A DNA stretch of 64,000 nucleotides from Paenibacillus polymyxa (GCF_018614975.1 NZ_JAGGNR010000013.1:1-64000), one strand, 5' to 3'. Positions 16,674 through 27,523 are shown, counted from the stretch's first letter. The notes: a model not told the origin generated them from the sequence alone. Made by a program: numbers and translations.

Positions 16674-18443
16674 ATGTATGGATTAACGAGAGATTTTATT
16701 CGTAACGGCGGAGCGTTCATGGTTTTGGAGAAAGAGGACGGGTTACGAATGGAGGAATTGAGCCGGGTACAGATGGGGATGTTGTCCTCCAATCACATTC
16801 CGCGACTTCTTCCTGTTCATATTCGGGAAATCGATCGAAATGTAACTTTGCAGTACGACATATCAGGCTACAAGATGTTATCCCAGATGTTAAAGTCAAG
16901 CAAAATCAAATTGCGTGTTCTATATGGTTTGTTGTTCCAACTAGCTGATGCCTTCACGGAATGCCGGCAATATATGCTGGAGCCTCGTAAATTATTGATT
17001 CAGGAAGATTACTTGTTCATCAACGGTTCATTCGAACAGGGTGAACTTGGGATGGTATATGTACCGATCATGGATACAGTTGAAGTTGATCCAACGCCTC
17101 AGCAATTCCGTGAATTGGTGATCAGGCTGATGGCACATGTACAGGAACTGCAGGGAGAAGGTATTCAGCGAGTTCTGCAGTTATGTGACAACGAACGCTG
17201 GGATATCAGACAGTTGCGAGAGCTTCTGTTGGAATTATACGCTGACGAGCAAGAGAATGGAGGAGGCGCAGCATTTCTCTCATCCAGAACTTTGGAAACA
17301 TTCGATGATTCAAGAGGTGATCTTCATTCGTCGATCTCTGAGCGAGATAGCAGGCTAGCCACTGGTACTTCTCGGCCTTATCAACCCGGTGCTCCCGTTC
17401 AAAATACTGCTGTGGGGCTGCAACTAAATTTCCGTCAGCCGCAGAAAATGAGTGAATCTGAGGTGGAAGACATACCGGTGAGATCTCGATCCTTTTCAGG
17501 CAGGCGCTCATCTGAGCAATCTTCATTAGAGAGCTCAAACAGCATGGATCAGGGGCGAAGTAATCGGTATGATTCGCTAGAGCGTGTTGATATGGAAGTG
17601 GAGGAGAAGCCCGGATCTTCCAAAGTAACCTATATCATATTGGTCTGCATGGTTGCCATGGCATTGGTATGGAGATTTATTTACATGGAGCAACCGGGAC
17701 AGACACAGATGATCCTGTGCATAGTACTAAGCCTTGGCTTGCTTGGTGTAGCAGGATGGACGTGGAAGCGTAAGGGAAGCCCTCAGAATGACATAGAGAA
17801 TAAGCGGTCCTTTTCATTCAATTTAGGTAAGAACAAAGGCAAGCAAATCGAGGATGAAGAGGAACAATTTCAGGAGAGTTGGCGCTGGAATACAGTTGAA
17901 AGACCAGTTGAACGCGTAAACCAAACGGTTGCATCCGCCTCAGAAGGTGGTAGCGAGCATTCCCGTTATCAGAGTCTGCATATGACACCTGAACACTCCG
18001 AACCACCGTTCGTTCAGCGCCATGTGGAAACAGCTTCAACTTCAGAGCTAATCAGGCATGATGCAGTTGCGGAGGCAACCGTGAATTTGCAGAATGTGGC
18101 TAAAGGTAACTTTACAGGGGCAGGTCCGGTGATGGCGTCTTATTATCTTGAACGAAGATCTGGCACCGGTGACCAACATGAACGAATGGATGTGCAAGGT
18201 GCATCTTTTGTAATAGGAAGATCGGCAGACATGGTTCAATGGGTGGACACAGCGACCGGGGTGTCCCGTGCTCATGTGGAATTGAGCCGGAACAAATCGG
18301 GCTATGTCATTAAGGATCTGGGTTCCGTCAATGGAACCATTCTTCAGGGCAATATTCTTGCTCCGTATAAGGAGTATCCATTGGCGGATGGAGACACATT
18401 TACACTTGCTGAATCTGTCTACACTTATCGGTCGATTGGATAA
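16674..18443 (+). CDS. DUF6382 and FHA domain protein of the Tad locus
   Basis: This 589-residue protein has an N-terminal DUF6382 domain (about 1-190), a long low-complexity Ser/Arg/Glu linker, two membrane helices (about 320-365) and a C-terminal FHA domain (about 500-589). The FHA domain shows the usual GRS, SRAHVE and LGSVNGT motifs, so it should read phosphothreonine. It lies last in the Tad operon, after the repeat copy. A role linking Ser/Thr kinase signalling to the pilus is inference; no kinase gene is in the window. AGAGAGGA precedes the ATG. Confidence 0.9.
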   Translation: MYGLTRDFIRNGGAFMVLEKEDGLRMEELSRVQMGMLSSNHIPRLLPVHIREIDRNVTLQYDISGYKMLSQMLKSSKIKLRVLYGLLFQLADAFTECRQYMLEPRKLLIQEDYLFINGSFEQGELGMVYVPIMDTVEVDPTPQQFRELVIRLMAHVQELQGEGIQRVLQLCDNERWDIRQLRELLLELYADEQENGGGAAFLSSRTLETFDDSRGDLHSSISERDSRLATGTSRPYQPGAPVQNTAVGLQLNFRQPQKMSESEVEDIPVRSRSFSGRRSSEQSSLESSNSMDQGRSNRYDSLERVDMEVEEKPGSSKVTYIILVCMVAMALVWRFIYMEQPGQTQMILCIVLSLGLLGVAGWTWKRKGSPQNDIENKRSFSFNLGKNKGKQIEDEEEQFQESWRWNTVERPVERVNQTVASASEGGSEHSRYQSLHMTPEHSEPPFVQRHVETASTSELIRHDAVAEATVNLQNVAKGNFTGAGPVMASYYLERRSGTGDQHERMDVQGASFVIGRSADMVQWVDTATGVSRAHVELSRNKSGYVIKDLGSVNGTILQGNILAPYKEYPLADGDTFTLAESVYTYRSIG

Positions 18444-18455
18444 GCCTTAGTTCAA

Positions 18456-19367
18456 TCAGTCGGATAAGCCACGGTGCTTCAGATCCTCTAGGGCCTCGGT
18501 TAAGGTAGGGAAGGTGAATTGGAATCCGTGGTCGAGTGCTTTTTGCGGAATGACTCTCTGCCCCTGAAGCACGACAACGGATAGTTCTCCGACCAAGGTT
18601 TTAATCAGGAAGCCGGGTACGGGAAACCAGTGAGGGCGATGATACACCTTACCCACTGTACGACCGAATTCATCATTGGTAACGGGGTTTGGTGTGGAAG
18701 CATTTACTGGCCCCGAAATCTGTTTGTTCTGAATGGTGAAGTCGATTAGTCTGACGATATCCATAATGTGAATCCAGCTTGTCCATTGCTTGCCACTACC
18801 AAGCTTGCCGCCAACACCCAGCATATAAGGTAGTTTCATCAATGGAAATGCACCTTTTTTATGACCCAGTACCAAACTCACCCGGATTTTAACGAGTCTT
18901 ACATTTTTGATTGCATCTGCAGCAACTTCCCATTGTTCTGAGACCCGGGACGGGAAATTCATTGATTTTTGCGGACTGCTCTCGTCAAAGGTTTCATTAG
19001 GGGAGGTTCCATAAATGGCCATAGCAGAAGCCTGAACGACGACTTCAGGCTTTTGTTCCAGGGATTCCACCAGTCGGGCTACCCGCGCTACGGTCGTGAC
19101 TCGGGATTCAACAATCTCCAGCTTCGCCTTGGTTGTCCAACGTTGATTCAGCGTTTCTCCAGCAAGATTAACGAGAGCATCCATACCTTCCAGCAAGTGA
19201 GGTTGTTCTTCGACTTGTTCCCAGGATATATATGTAAGATTTTTACTTGGATTATGCAAGTCAGGCAGTTTTCGTGTAATAACTTTCACATGGTGCCCGG
19301 CTTGCAGCCAGTAATCTACAAGTGCTCCTCCCACAAATCCGGTACCTCCACAAATGGCAATTTTCAT
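18456..19367 (-). CDS. TIGR01777 family NAD(P)-dependent epimerase/oxidoreductase
   Basis: This 303-residue cytosolic protein opens with the Rossmann loop GGTGFVGGALVDYW, and NLAGETLNQRW and a YGTSPNE stretch follow. These features mark the TIGR01777 branch of extended short-chain dehydrogenases (YfhF/YfcH). The substrate is unknown. The ATG at 19367 (MKIAICGG) has AGAGAGG 9 bases upstream; an ATG three codons earlier abuts that site. It is convergent with the FHA gene. Confidence 0.92.
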   Translation of the reverse strand: MKIAICGGTGFVGGALVDYWLQAGHHVKVITRKLPDLHNPSKNLTYISWEQVEEQPHLLEGMDALVNLAGETLNQRWTTKAKLEIVESRVTTVARVARLVESLEQKPEVVVQASAMAIYGTSPNETFDESSPQKSMNFPSRVSEQWEVAADAIKNVRLVKIRVSLVLGHKKGAFPLMKLPYMLGVGGKLGSGKQWTSWIHIMDIVRLIDFTIQNKQISGPVNASTPNPVTNDEFGRTVGKVYHRPHWFPVPGFLIKTLVGELSVVVLQGQRVIPQKALDHGFQFTFPTLTEALEDLKHRGLSD

Positions 19368-19526
19368 ATCAAACATCCTCTCTGTATTTTCACTGCGCTG
19401 ATATATACCGTTGGATTGACAAACAGCCCCGTACGGTAAGCACTGCCTGTTGGGAACAACTTACCTGACGGAGCATATCTGTATCTAATTAACCAAATCT
19501 ATATGCCACTTAACTCATCTTTTATT

Positions 19527-19994
19527 TTATTTAATCAAATGTTGATAAGGGGAATAATCGATTTTGTTTTTCTCCAAAAATTTTACCAAAAACTTATTAT
19601 CCCGCTTCGGTGTGGCAATAATGTATCCTTTGATGCAATGATCTCTCGATACTTCCGTGGCGTTGTCTTCGACTGCAATTTTACCGATCTCTGCAGCAAT
19701 GGAATGTTTGGCGATGTCACGAAATGGCCCGGGCACAGGCTCCACAAGTTGATCCAAAAAAGCTTTGGCTTCATCCGTCCACAAGTGACGGCTGGCTTCA
19801 ACCCAATAATTCTGCCAATCCAGTTTGGACTTTCCGTCCGCTTTTGGTAGCACTTTCAAAAACTTGCGCATCATGAAGAATCCACCGATACACATGCTGC
19901 CAAGCAATAAAAAAGTCCAGAATGCGATTGTATTCATAAACCAATTGCTGGGGGAACTGCTGGTCAGTATCATCGCGTAGGAGTCGAAAATCAT
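19527..19994 (-). CDS. DUF2621 family membrane protein (YneK-like)
   Basis: This 155-residue protein has one clear N-terminal membrane helix (about 20-42) followed by a soluble domain with WQNYWVEASRHLW and a C-terminal YIIATPKRD segment. This matches the DUF2621/YneK family of Bacillales, whose function is unknown. The ATG at 19994 is chosen because GAGGTGA lies 8 bases upstream; an ATG 21 bases earlier lacks a site. Confidence 0.85.
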   Translation of the reverse strand: MIFDSYAMILTSSSPSNWFMNTIAFWTFLLLGSMCIGGFFMMRKFLKVLPKADGKSKLDWQNYWVEASRHLWTDEAKAFLDQLVEPVPGPFRDIAKHSIAAEIGKIAVEDNATEVSRDHCIKGYIIATPKRDNKFLVKFLEKNKIDYSPYQHLIK

Positions 19995-20163
19995 TGCGGA
20001 GTCACCTCGGTTCATTGATTTTCACGGAAAGACGGATTCGCCTACCCATGTTCCACATAGTAGCTGTTAAAAATAGCCTCTATCCCGAATTATAGCGCAT
20101 TTCTAGATTTATTTCGATAATCGCGTTAGAATAAGGGATAATTCAGATTAAGGGGGATCAATA

Positions 20164-21270
20164 ATGCTGAAAATCGGCTCCCACGTGTCCTTTTCGGACA
20201 AGGGATTATTGAGTGCAACGAAGGAAGCGTCTTCGTACGGTTCCAGTTCGTTTATGATATATACGGGTGCACCACAGAATACACGTCGCAAGCCAATCGA
20301 ATCAATGTATATTGAAGAAGGAAAACTTGCCATGCAAGAGGGTGGAATGGAAGATATCGTTGTCCATGCACCGTACATTATTAATCTTGGCTCATACAAA
20401 GATAACACGTATAGACTCGCTGTAGATTTCCTTCAGGAAGAGATTCGTCGGACACATGCCATTGGTGTGAAAAACATCGTATTACATCCCGGCGCATTTA
20501 CAGACAAAGATGCCCACTATGGGATCGGACGGATCGCAGAAGGGTTGAATGAAGTGCTGGAGGGTGTGAAAGAGACGGATGTGAACATCGCTCTGGAGAC
20601 CATGGCTGGCAAAGGTACGGAGATGGGTCGCAGTTTCGAAGAGATCGCCCAGATCATTGAGAAAGTAACGTATAACGAGCGCCTGACTGTGTGTATGGAT
20701 ACATGCCACATTCATGATGCAGGATACGATATCGTTAATGATTTTGACGGTGTACTGGAACAATTCGATCGTACGGTAGGACTTGACCGCATTGCCGTAA
20801 TGCATATTAATGATAGTAAGAATGCTGTGGGTGCGCACAAGGACCGTCATACACCAATTGGCTCTGGATGGATCGGGTTTGAGGCGATTAACCGTATCGT
20901 CAACCATGAGAAGCTTCAAGGACGTCCATTTATTTTGGAGACACCTTGGATTGGTAAAGAGGCCAAGACACAGCGTCCAATGTATGAGGTGGAGATTGCC
21001 CTGCTTCGTGGGGATGTTGCCGGTCGATTCGGCCAGGAATTCCTGACAGAAGTAGAACAGTTGCAACACTTTTTCAAAGGTAAAGAGATTGAGTCCCGTT
21101 CGTATATTCTGGATGTGTGGACGTTGCTCAAAAATGATGCCAAAGCCAAAAAGGCAGATCCGCGTGAACCGCTGGAACGCCTCTATGACATGGTGACTGA
21201 AGCTGCACTACTCCCGCATTTGAATGAAGAACAACTGAATCATCGCTTGATTGCATGGCTTGCGGGTTAA
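20164..21270 (+). CDS. nfo: Deoxyribonuclease IV (AP endonuclease) with C-terminal extension
   Basis: This 368-residue TIM-barrel enzyme cuts DNA 5' to abasic sites in base-excision repair. Zn-binding and active-site segments are visible: [62 protein letters not shown] and ILETPW. The core ends near residue 285. The following 80 or so residues are extra compared with typical family members of about 280-300 residues; they are helical with no motif I recognise. AAGGGGG precedes the ATG. Confidence 0.95.
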   Translation: MLKIGSHVSFSDKGLLSATKEASSYGSSSFMIYTGAPQNTRRKPIESMYIEEGKLAMQEGGMEDIVVHAPYIINLGSYKDNTYRLAVDFLQEEIRRTHAIGVKNIVLHPGAFTDKDAHYGIGRIAEGLNEVLEGVKETDVNIALETMAGKGTEMGRSFEEIAQIIEKVTYNERLTVCMDTCHIHDAGYDIVNDFDGVLEQFDRTVGLDRIAVMHINDSKNAVGAHKDRHTPIGSGWIGFEAINRIVNHEKLQGRPFILETPWIGKEAKTQRPMYEVEIALLRGDVAGRFGQEFLTEVEQLQHFFKGKEIESRSYILDVWTLLKNDAKAKKADPREPLERLYDMVTEAALLPHLNEEQLNHRLIAWLAG

Positions 21271-21313
21271 CCCCCGCAGGTCATGGCTTAATTGAAGGAG
21301 GAAGAATAACCCG

Positions 21314-22207
21314 ATGGAGATCCACGCTAAACAAGTACGCCCTGATTCTAAAAACCACGCCGATCGTGCGCGCATGCTCATTTCCTGTCCTGATGGTCCG
21401 GGAATTGTAGCTGCCGTCTCTCACTTCCTGCACCAGCATGGTGCAAACATTGTTCAGTCGGACCAGTACACCATGGACCCTGCTGGAGGCATGTTCTTTA
21501 TGCGAATTGAGTTTGATCTTCCGCAATTGCTGGTCAATTTGCCGAAACTGGAAGCTGATTTTGCAGAAGTAGCAAGCCGTTTCCAGATGGAATGGACGTT
21601 ATCTGCGGTCAGCCGCAAGAAGAAACTGGCTATCTTTGTATCGAAAGAAGATCACTGTCTGGTTGAATTGTTGTGGCAATGGCAGGCAGGCGACCTGGAT
21701 GCCGATATTGCGCTTGTGGTCAGCAACCATCTGGACATGAAGGACTATGTAGAATCATTTGGCATTCCATATCATCATATTCCGGTAACAGCAGATACGA
21801 AGAAAGAAGCCGAACAGCGTCAGTTGGACGTTATAGGCGATGATGTGGATGTGATCATTCTGGCTCGTTACATGCAGATTATCTCTCCCATGTTCATTGA
21901 GCACTACCGCAATCGAATCATTAATATCCACCATTCGTTCCTGCCAGCCTTTGTGGGTGGTAAACCGTATGCGCAGGCGTACAACCGTGGTGTCAAAATT
22001 ATCGGTGCGACAGCACACTATGTTACGGAAGAACTGGATGGCGGCCCGATTATTGAACAGGATGTGCAACGTGTAAGCCACAGAGATGACGTAACCGAGC
22101 TGAAGCGCATTGGACGTACCATTGAGCGTGTTGTGCTTGCACGTGCCGTGAAATGGCATGTTGAAGACCGTGTTCTCGTTCATGAAAATAAAACCGTTGT
22201 ATTTTAA
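21314..22207 (+). CDS. purU: Formyltetrahydrofolate deformylase PurU
   Basis: This 297-residue enzyme hydrolyses 10-formyl-THF to formate and THF, balancing one-carbon pools. An ACT domain (about 20-100, SCPDGPGIVAAVSHF) precedes a formyltransferase domain containing the INIHHSFLPAF active-site segment and GATAHYVTEELDGGPII. GAAGGAGG precedes the ATG. It lies 43 bases after nfo with no terminator between them, so the two may be co-transcribed. Confidence 0.96.
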   Translation: MEIHAKQVRPDSKNHADRARMLISCPDGPGIVAAVSHFLHQHGANIVQSDQYTMDPAGGMFFMRIEFDLPQLLVNLPKLEADFAEVASRFQMEWTLSAVSRKKKLAIFVSKEDHCLVELLWQWQAGDLDADIALVVSNHLDMKDYVESFGIPYHHIPVTADTKKEAEQRQLDVIGDDVDVIILARYMQIISPMFIEHYRNRIINIHHSFLPAFVGGKPYAQAYNRGVKIIGATAHYVTEELDGGPIIEQDVQRVSHRDDVTELKRIGRTIERVVLARAVKWHVEDRVLVHENKTVVF

Positions 22208-22260
22208 GCTCTCGCTTTAATACTGTGCAAGGTTGATTCGGAACCACGTAATAGATTAAC

Positions 22261-22307
22261 AAAAAAGCGACCCCAATTCGTTTACGAAGCGGGAGTCGCT
22301 TTTTTTG
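22261..22307. terminator. Bidirectional terminator after purU
   Basis: AAAAAGCGAC pairs with GTCGCTTTTTTT; A and T runs on either side suit both convergent genes. It overlaps the 3' end of the minus-strand membrane protein gene. Confidence 0.8.
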
Positions 22308-22761
22308 TTGTGTTGATATACTTTCCGCACAAGCCAAGCACAATACCGAATAGCAGATGTCCAACAATCCAGTAGAGGATGGCGGACACATCGTACAGGT
22401 CTGGCACACGTGATGACAATTGAGAGAGTGGGATATAGAGCAGGGACGAGACTGCACCAAGCAAAATTCCTTTGATCATAGGGCGGCCTGAATGTCGTAC
22501 CCACCACACATAGAAGATGCCGATCACAACGGACACAACTAGATGCAGAGAAAATTCAATGATTTCGGGTAAGGTTGGCGGAAGAACAGGCACAAAATCA
22601 ATATTCAGCAGCAGGGTATATACTTGTTCACCGGTGTTGGCCTGAATCATTTTGAGGAAAAATCCCAGGACAACTCCCGAGAGAATCCCCGTTAAAATAC
22701 CGGATATCCAGGGTAATGAGTGTTTTAGCGATGTTGATGGGTGAGCAGCAGGATCTGGCAT
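22282..22761 (-). CDS. Small polytopic membrane protein, function unknown
   Basis: This 159-residue protein has about four membrane helices (near 18-40, 68-87, 95-115 and 125-147). It resembles short YagU/DUF1440-like membrane proteins, but I cannot place it firmly. An AGGAGG site lies 8 bases before the ATG. It is a single gene convergent with purU. Confidence 0.8.
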   Translation of the reverse strand: MPDPAAHPSTSLKHSLPWISGILTGILSGVVLGFFLKMIQANTGEQVYTLLLNIDFVPVLPPTLPEIIEFSLHLVVSVVIGIFYVWWVRHSGRPMIKGILLGAVSSLLYIPLSQLSSRVPDLYDVSAILYWIVGHLLFGIVLGLCGKYINTTKKATPAS

Positions 22762-23158
22762 GATCGCGACCTCCTATAGACTTTCGAATCCATATTAAGG
22801 AACATTATATGTGAATTGAGGATGAATATCTAAAAAATGCATGGTTTTCAGGTTAAAGGTTATACTTCATGCGATGGATTAGCGAGGCTCCTTAAGTCTG
22901 CTTTTGGAATTTAGTACCTTGTACAGTACGATTTTTGCTTGATAGGCCAAGGATTATTCATCACAAACAACCGATTTTTCATGAACTTCTCAAAGAAGGT
23001 TATGGAAAAGCTTCACGCCAAGTGATACAATACAAAAGTGAATAAGTCAAAATGAAACACTCAAGCGGATTCACTTATTGTGAAATTCGGTTTGCTTGGT
23101 TGATGAGAGGGATTCGCTTGCGCACCCGACTTATCTAAAGACATGAGGAGGACAAACC
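22762..23158. promoter_or_regulatory. Upstream region of transketolase
   Basis: In this 397-base gap between divergent genes no coding frame is convincing. An imperfect inverted repeat (AAGTGAAT at about 23036 and ATTCACTT at about 23070) lies about 90 bases before tkt and could be an operator. I cannot name the factor. Confidence 0.35.
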
Positions 23159-25201
23159 ATGACTGACAAGAACGAAGCGATTCAAAAGGACGAGAATAAT
23201 ACAATCGACAACCTGTCGATTACGACCGTACGTACTTTGGCGATTGATGCAATTGAGAAGGCAAATTCCGGACACCCGGGTATGCCTATGGGCTCCGCTC
23301 CAATGGGGTACCAACTTTTTGCAAAAACGATGACTCATAACCCGGACCACCCAACTTGGGTTAACCGGGACCGTTTTGTCCTGTCTGCAGGACATGGCTC
23401 CATGTTGTTGTACAGCTTGCTGCACCTGAGCGGATATGATCTTCCAATGGAAGAACTGAAACAGTTCCGTCAATGGGGAAGCAAAACACCGGGTCACCCG
23501 GAATTCGGACATACTGCAGGTGTTGATGCAACAACCGGACCACTGGGTCAAGGTATTGCAATGGCTGTAGGTATGGCGATGGCTGAAGCTCAACTGGGCG
23601 CAACATACAATAAAGACAAGTTCAACGTAGTTGACCACTACACTTACGCAATCTGTGGTGATGGTGACTTGATGGAAGGCGTATCTCATGAATCAGCTTC
23701 CCTTGCTGGACGTTTGCACCTGGGCAAACTGATCATGTTGTTCGACTCCAATGACATCACGCTCGATGGTAAATTGGATCTGTCTTCTTCCGAAAGCATC
23801 GCGAAGCGTTTTGAAGCTTATGGCTGGCAAGTGCTGCGTGTTGAAGATGGTAACGATCTGCCAGCAATCGAAAAAGCAATTCAGGAAGGTCAAGCAGATA
23901 CACTGCGTCCTACACTGATCGAAGTTAAAACGGTTATCGGTTATGGTAGCCCGAACAAACAAGGTAAAGGCGGCCACGGCGGTACTCACGGATCTCCACT
24001 GGGTGCAGACGAAGCCAAATTGACTAAAGAGTATTACAAATGGGTTTATGAAGAAAACTTCCACGTACCTGCTGAAGTTCGCGATCACTTTGCACAAGTG
24101 AAAGATCGTGGTATCTCTGCAAACAAAGCTTGGGACGAGAAATTTGCCGAGTACAAAAAAGCATACCCTGAGCTGGCAGCTCAATTCGAAACAGCGATTA
24201 ACGGCGACCTTCCAGAAGGTTGGGACCGTGATCTTCCTAAATATGCAGCAACAGACAAAGCGCTTTCCACTCGTGTGGCATCCGGTAACGCTCTGAACGG
24301 TCTGGCACACAACGTGCCACAACTGACAGGTGGATCTGCTGACTTGGAAAGCTCCACAATGACTCACCTGAACAACCTGGAGAACTTCACACCTGAAGAT
24401 TACTCCGGCCGTAACATCTACTTCGGTATTCGTGAATTCGGTATGGCTGGAGCAATGAACGGTATGGCACTGCACAGCGGTGTGAAAGTATTCGGAGGTA
24501 CGTTCTTCGTATTTACCGATTACCTGCGTCCGGCTGTTCGTCTGGCTGCCCTGATGGGATTGCCTGTAACGTATGTTCTGACTCACGACAGTATCGCTGT
24601 TGGTGAAGACGGTCCTACGCACGAACCGATCGAGCAATTGGCATCCCTGCGTATCATTCCTAACCTGACGGTTATTCGTCCGGCTGACGGTAATGAAACC
24701 TCGGCTGCTTGGGCTTACGCGCTTGAGAACAAGAGCAACCCGGTCGCACTCGTACTCACTCGTCAAAACCTGCCGATCCTGGAAGGTACGGTTGAAGGTT
24801 CACGTGAGAACGTGAAACGTGGTGCTTATGTTGTCTCTGATGCAAAAGATGGCAAAGCGGTAGCACAAATTATCGCTACAGGTTCTGAAGTGCAATTGGC
24901 TGTTAAAGCTCAAGCAGCACTTGCAGAACAAGGTATCCAAGTTCGCGTAATCAGCATGCCAAGCTGGGATCTGTTCGAGAAACAAGACAAAGCTTACAGA
25001 GAGTCCGTTCTTCTTCCGGATGTTAAAGCTCGTCTTGCAATTGAAATGGCTTATCCAATGGGCTGGGAGAAATATGTTGGCGATCAAGGTGACATTCTCG
25101 GAATCAGCACATTTGGTGCGTCCGCGCCTGGCGACCGTGTTATCCAAGAATATGGCTTTACAGTGGATAACGTGGTTAGCCGCGTAAAAGCATTGCTGTA
25201 A
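23159..25201 (+). CDS. tkt: Transketolase
   Basis: This 680-residue thiamine-diphosphate enzyme moves two-carbon units between sugar phosphates in the pentose phosphate pathway. GHPGMPMG, the TPP motif [27 protein letters not shown] and the C-terminal domain (after about 540) are all in place. The N-terminus has about 14 extra polar residues compared with the shortest family members. Codon use is strongly biased, as in highly expressed genes. GAGGAGG precedes the ATG. A MITE-like element begins about six bases after the stop. Confidence 0.97.
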   Translation: MTDKNEAIQKDENNTIDNLSITTVRTLAIDAIEKANSGHPGMPMGSAPMGYQLFAKTMTHNPDHPTWVNRDRFVLSAGHGSMLLYSLLHLSGYDLPMEELKQFRQWGSKTPGHPEFGHTAGVDATTGPLGQGIAMAVGMAMAEAQLGATYNKDKFNVVDHYTYAICGDGDLMEGVSHESASLAGRLHLGKLIMLFDSNDITLDGKLDLSSSESIAKRFEAYGWQVLRVEDGNDLPAIEKAIQEGQADTLRPTLIEVKTVIGYGSPNKQGKGGHGGTHGSPLGADEAKLTKEYYKWVYEENFHVPAEVRDHFAQVKDRGISANKAWDEKFAEYKKAYPELAAQFETAINGDLPEGWDRDLPKYAATDKALSTRVASGNALNGLAHNVPQLTGGSADLESSTMTHLNNLENFTPEDYSGRNIYFGIREFGMAGAMNGMALHSGVKVFGGTFFVFTDYLRPAVRLAALMGLPVTYVLTHDSIAVGEDGPTHEPIEQLASLRIIPNLTVIRPADGNETSAAWAYALENKSNPVALVLTRQNLPILEGTVEGSRENVKRGAYVVSDAKDGKAVAQIIATGSEVQLAVKAQAALAEQGIQVRVISMPSWDLFEKQDKAYRESVLLPDVKARLAIEMAYPMGWEKYVGDQGDILGISTFGASAPGDRVIQEYGFTVDNVVSRVKALL

Positions 25202-25206
25202 TAGAG

Positions 25207-25415
25207 GTTGTTCAAAAAGTCTGCTTTTGATTACGAAGGATGCCTCACGGCATCATCAGCGTCGAATATGGGATTCAGCCGAATAAGCAGATGCTTACGA
25301 AGTATGTTTCCTTCGGAAACATTGTAGTTGCTCACGTAGTTCTGCCTACGCTCAGCTACTCCATTTCTAGCTTCATCCCATCTTCTCGGTACTGAAAACC
25401 TGACTTTTTGAACAC
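25207..25415. repeat. MITE-like element with short terminal inverted repeats
   Basis: This stretch of about 209 bases is bounded by GTTCAAAAAGTC and its inverse GACTTTTTGAAC. It contains internal palindromes, including GTTTCCTTCGGAAAC, and no coding capacity. The form is that of a non-autonomous miniature element. Only one copy is in the window, so mobility is inferred. Confidence 0.55.
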
Positions 25416-25571
25416 GCAATTATAGCTTCATAAGCGCTGCTATGGTCGGGAGAGCATCATGCTGTCCTGATCCATGGCAGCAAGTTATTTCCGCAGAGAT
25501 GGACGGTAACTCGTTATCGCTCTGATCTGTTTTGCCTTTTGTTTTCATTAACTTCAGGGGAGCGGGTACGC

Positions 25572-25889
25572 ATGTCACAATTCGATCAAGTCAGTGTAGT
25601 GAAAGAGGCCAACATTTATTATGATGGTCAGGTAACCAGCAGAACGGTTATTTTGGGGGATGGCAGCAAAGTGACTCTGGGCATCATGCTTCCAGGCAGT
25701 TATGAATTCGGTACGGATTCCCGTGAAATTATGGAGATTCTGTCCGGAGATCTGAAAGTATTGCTTCCCGGAGAAGAAGAGTGGCAAGAGATTCAAGGTC
25801 AAGCTACGTTCCACGTGCCTGCCGAATCCAAATTCAAACTGGAGATACGCAGCGTTACTGACTACGTCTGCTCGTACCCGGCGGAATAA
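25572..25889 (+). CDS. ppnP: Pyrimidine/purine nucleoside phosphorylase PpnP
   Basis: This 105-residue cupin matches the DUF1255/YaiE family, shown in E. coli to phosphorolyse several nucleosides. The pattern ANIYYDGQVTSRTV, the LPGSYEFGT turn and the C-terminal YVCSYPAE are typical. The ATG at 25572 follows GGGGAGCGG; an in-frame start 33 bases earlier has no ribosome site. It is monocistronic with its own terminator. Confidence 0.93.
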   Translation: MSQFDQVSVVKEANIYYDGQVTSRTVILGDGSKVTLGIMLPGSYEFGTDSREIMEILSGDLKVLLPGEEEWQEIQGQATFHVPAESKFKLEIRSVTDYVCSYPAE

Positions 25890-25895
25890 CATAAG

Positions 25896-25940
25896 AAGGG
25901 TAAGCAGAACCGCGACCCGCGGATTCGGTTTACCCTTTTT
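25896..25940 (+). terminator. Intrinsic terminator after ppnP
   Basis: AAGGGTAA pairs with TTACCCTT, with an inner AACCG/CGGTT-type stem, and a T run follows. Confidence 0.85.
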
Positions 25941-26068
25941 GCTTCTTGAATTCTAACGACAAAGTTCGAGCTGCAAGCTTGTCAGCCCCGTGGATTTGAA
26001 GTATCCTTAAGGCAAGTTGTTTAGAATGGAACACGCACTATAACCGAAATCAGGAGGTTTTTGAGATC

Positions 26069-27424
26069 ATGGCAAAAAAAGTGACATTTGACTATAGCAC
26101 GGCATTGCAATTTGTAAATCAGCACGAAGTGGACTATTTCGCTGAACCGATTCGTCTGGCTCATGAGCAGCTTCACAACGGAACAGGAACAGGCTCCGAT
26201 TATCTGGGCTGGATTGACCTGCCAACGGCTTATGACAAAGAAGAGTTTACCCGCATTCAAAAAGCGGCTGCCAAAATCCAAAGCGACTCCGAAGTACTGA
26301 TCGTTATCGGTATCGGTGGATCATACCTGGGTGCACGTGCAGCTATTGAAATGCTGACTCACTCTTTCTATAACAATCTGCCAAAAGACAAACGCAAAAC
26401 GCCTGAAATCTATTTTGCAGGAAACAATATCAGTTCCACATATGTAACTCACTTGCTGGATCTGGTGGAAGGCAAAGATTTCTCTGTCAACGTCATCTCC
26501 AAATCCGGTACAACAACAGAGCCGGCTATTGCTTTCCGTATCTTCCGTGCAGCACTGGAAGAGAAATACGGTAAAGAAGAAGCCCGCAAACGCATCTATG
26601 CTACAACAGACAAAGCGCGCGGTGCACTGAAAGAACTGGCAAATGCAGAAGGATACGAATCTTTCATTATCCCGGATGATGTAGGTGGACGTTACTCCGT
26701 TCTGACGGCTGTAGGTTTGCTGCCAATCGCAGCAGCGGGTATCAGCATCGAAGAAATGATGCAAGGTGCGGCTGATGCATCCAAGGAATACAGCAACCCG
26801 AATGTAGCTGAGAATGAAGCATATCAATATGCTGCTGTTCGTAACGCATTGTATCGCAAAGGTAAAGGAACTGAGATTCTTGTAAACTATGAGCCATCCC
26901 TGCACTTCGTATCCGAGTGGTGGAAACAGTTATTCGGAGAGAGTGAAGGTAAAGACTACAAGGGGATCTATCCTGCATCTGTTGATTTCTCTACAGACTT
27001 GCACTCCATGGGTCAATTCATTCAGGAAGGTAGCCGGAATATTTTCGAAACTGTTATCCAGGTTACTGAAGTTGCTGAGCATATCTCCATCAAATCCGAT
27101 CCGGACGATCTGGATGGTTTGAACTTCCTTGAAGGCAAAACCATGGACTTTGTTAACAAAAAAGCGTTCCAGGGAACACTGCTTGCACATACGGATGGTC
27201 AAGTACCAAACCTGATTGTGAACATTCCAGATATGACTCCATATTCTTTCGGATATCTGGTATACTTCTTTGAAAAAGCATGCGGTATCAGTGGCTACCT
27301 GCTGGGCGTCAATCCATTTGACCAACCAGGTGTGGAAGCTTACAAGAAAAATATGTTCGCATTGCTGGGCAAACCAGGCTTTGAAGAAGAGAAAGCAGCG
27401 CTCGAAGCGAGACTTTCCGAATAA
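26069..27424 (+). CDS. pgi: Glucose-6-phosphate isomerase
   Basis: This 451-residue enzyme interconverts glucose-6-phosphate and fructose-6-phosphate. The sugar-phosphate sites [11 protein letters not shown] and SKSGTTTEP, the VGGRYSVLT loop and the C-terminal [12 protein letters not shown] segment are visible. The length fits the Bacillus type. CAGGAGG precedes the ATG, and codon use is biased as in tkt. Confidence 0.97.
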   Translation: MAKKVTFDYSTALQFVNQHEVDYFAEPIRLAHEQLHNGTGTGSDYLGWIDLPTAYDKEEFTRIQKAAAKIQSDSEVLIVIGIGGSYLGARAAIEMLTHSFYNNLPKDKRKTPEIYFAGNNISSTYVTHLLDLVEGKDFSVNVISKSGTTTEPAIAFRIFRAALEEKYGKEEARKRIYATTDKARGALKELANAEGYESFIIPDDVGGRYSVLTAVGLLPIAAAGISIEEMMQGAADASKEYSNPNVAENEAYQYAAVRNALYRKGKGTEILVNYEPSLHFVSEWWKQLFGESEGKDYKGIYPASVDFSTDLHSMGQFIQEGSRNIFETVIQVTEVAEHISIKSDPDDLDGLNFLEGKTMDFVNKKAFQGTLLAHTDGQVPNLIVNIPDMTPYSFGYLVYFFEKACGISGYLLGVNPFDQPGVEAYKKNMFALLGKPGFEEEKAALEARLSE

Positions 27425-27523
27425 TTCATCGGTCTGCTCATATAGTTGAATAAGGTAATGTAAATCTAACCGGGAATCACTGTTCGTGTAAGATGCAGAA
27501 TTCCCCGGCTGTAGATAACCAGG

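Noticed and set aside
19432..19475. Inverted repeat near GTACGGTAAG/CTTACCTGACGG as a terminator
   Set aside because: The pairing is imperfect, the loop is long and no T run follows on either strand.
23693..24766. Minus-strand open frame of 357 codons inside transketolase
   Set aside because: It is antisense to a conserved gene, with odd Cys/Val/Phe-rich composition and no start signals. It reflects strong codon bias in tkt.
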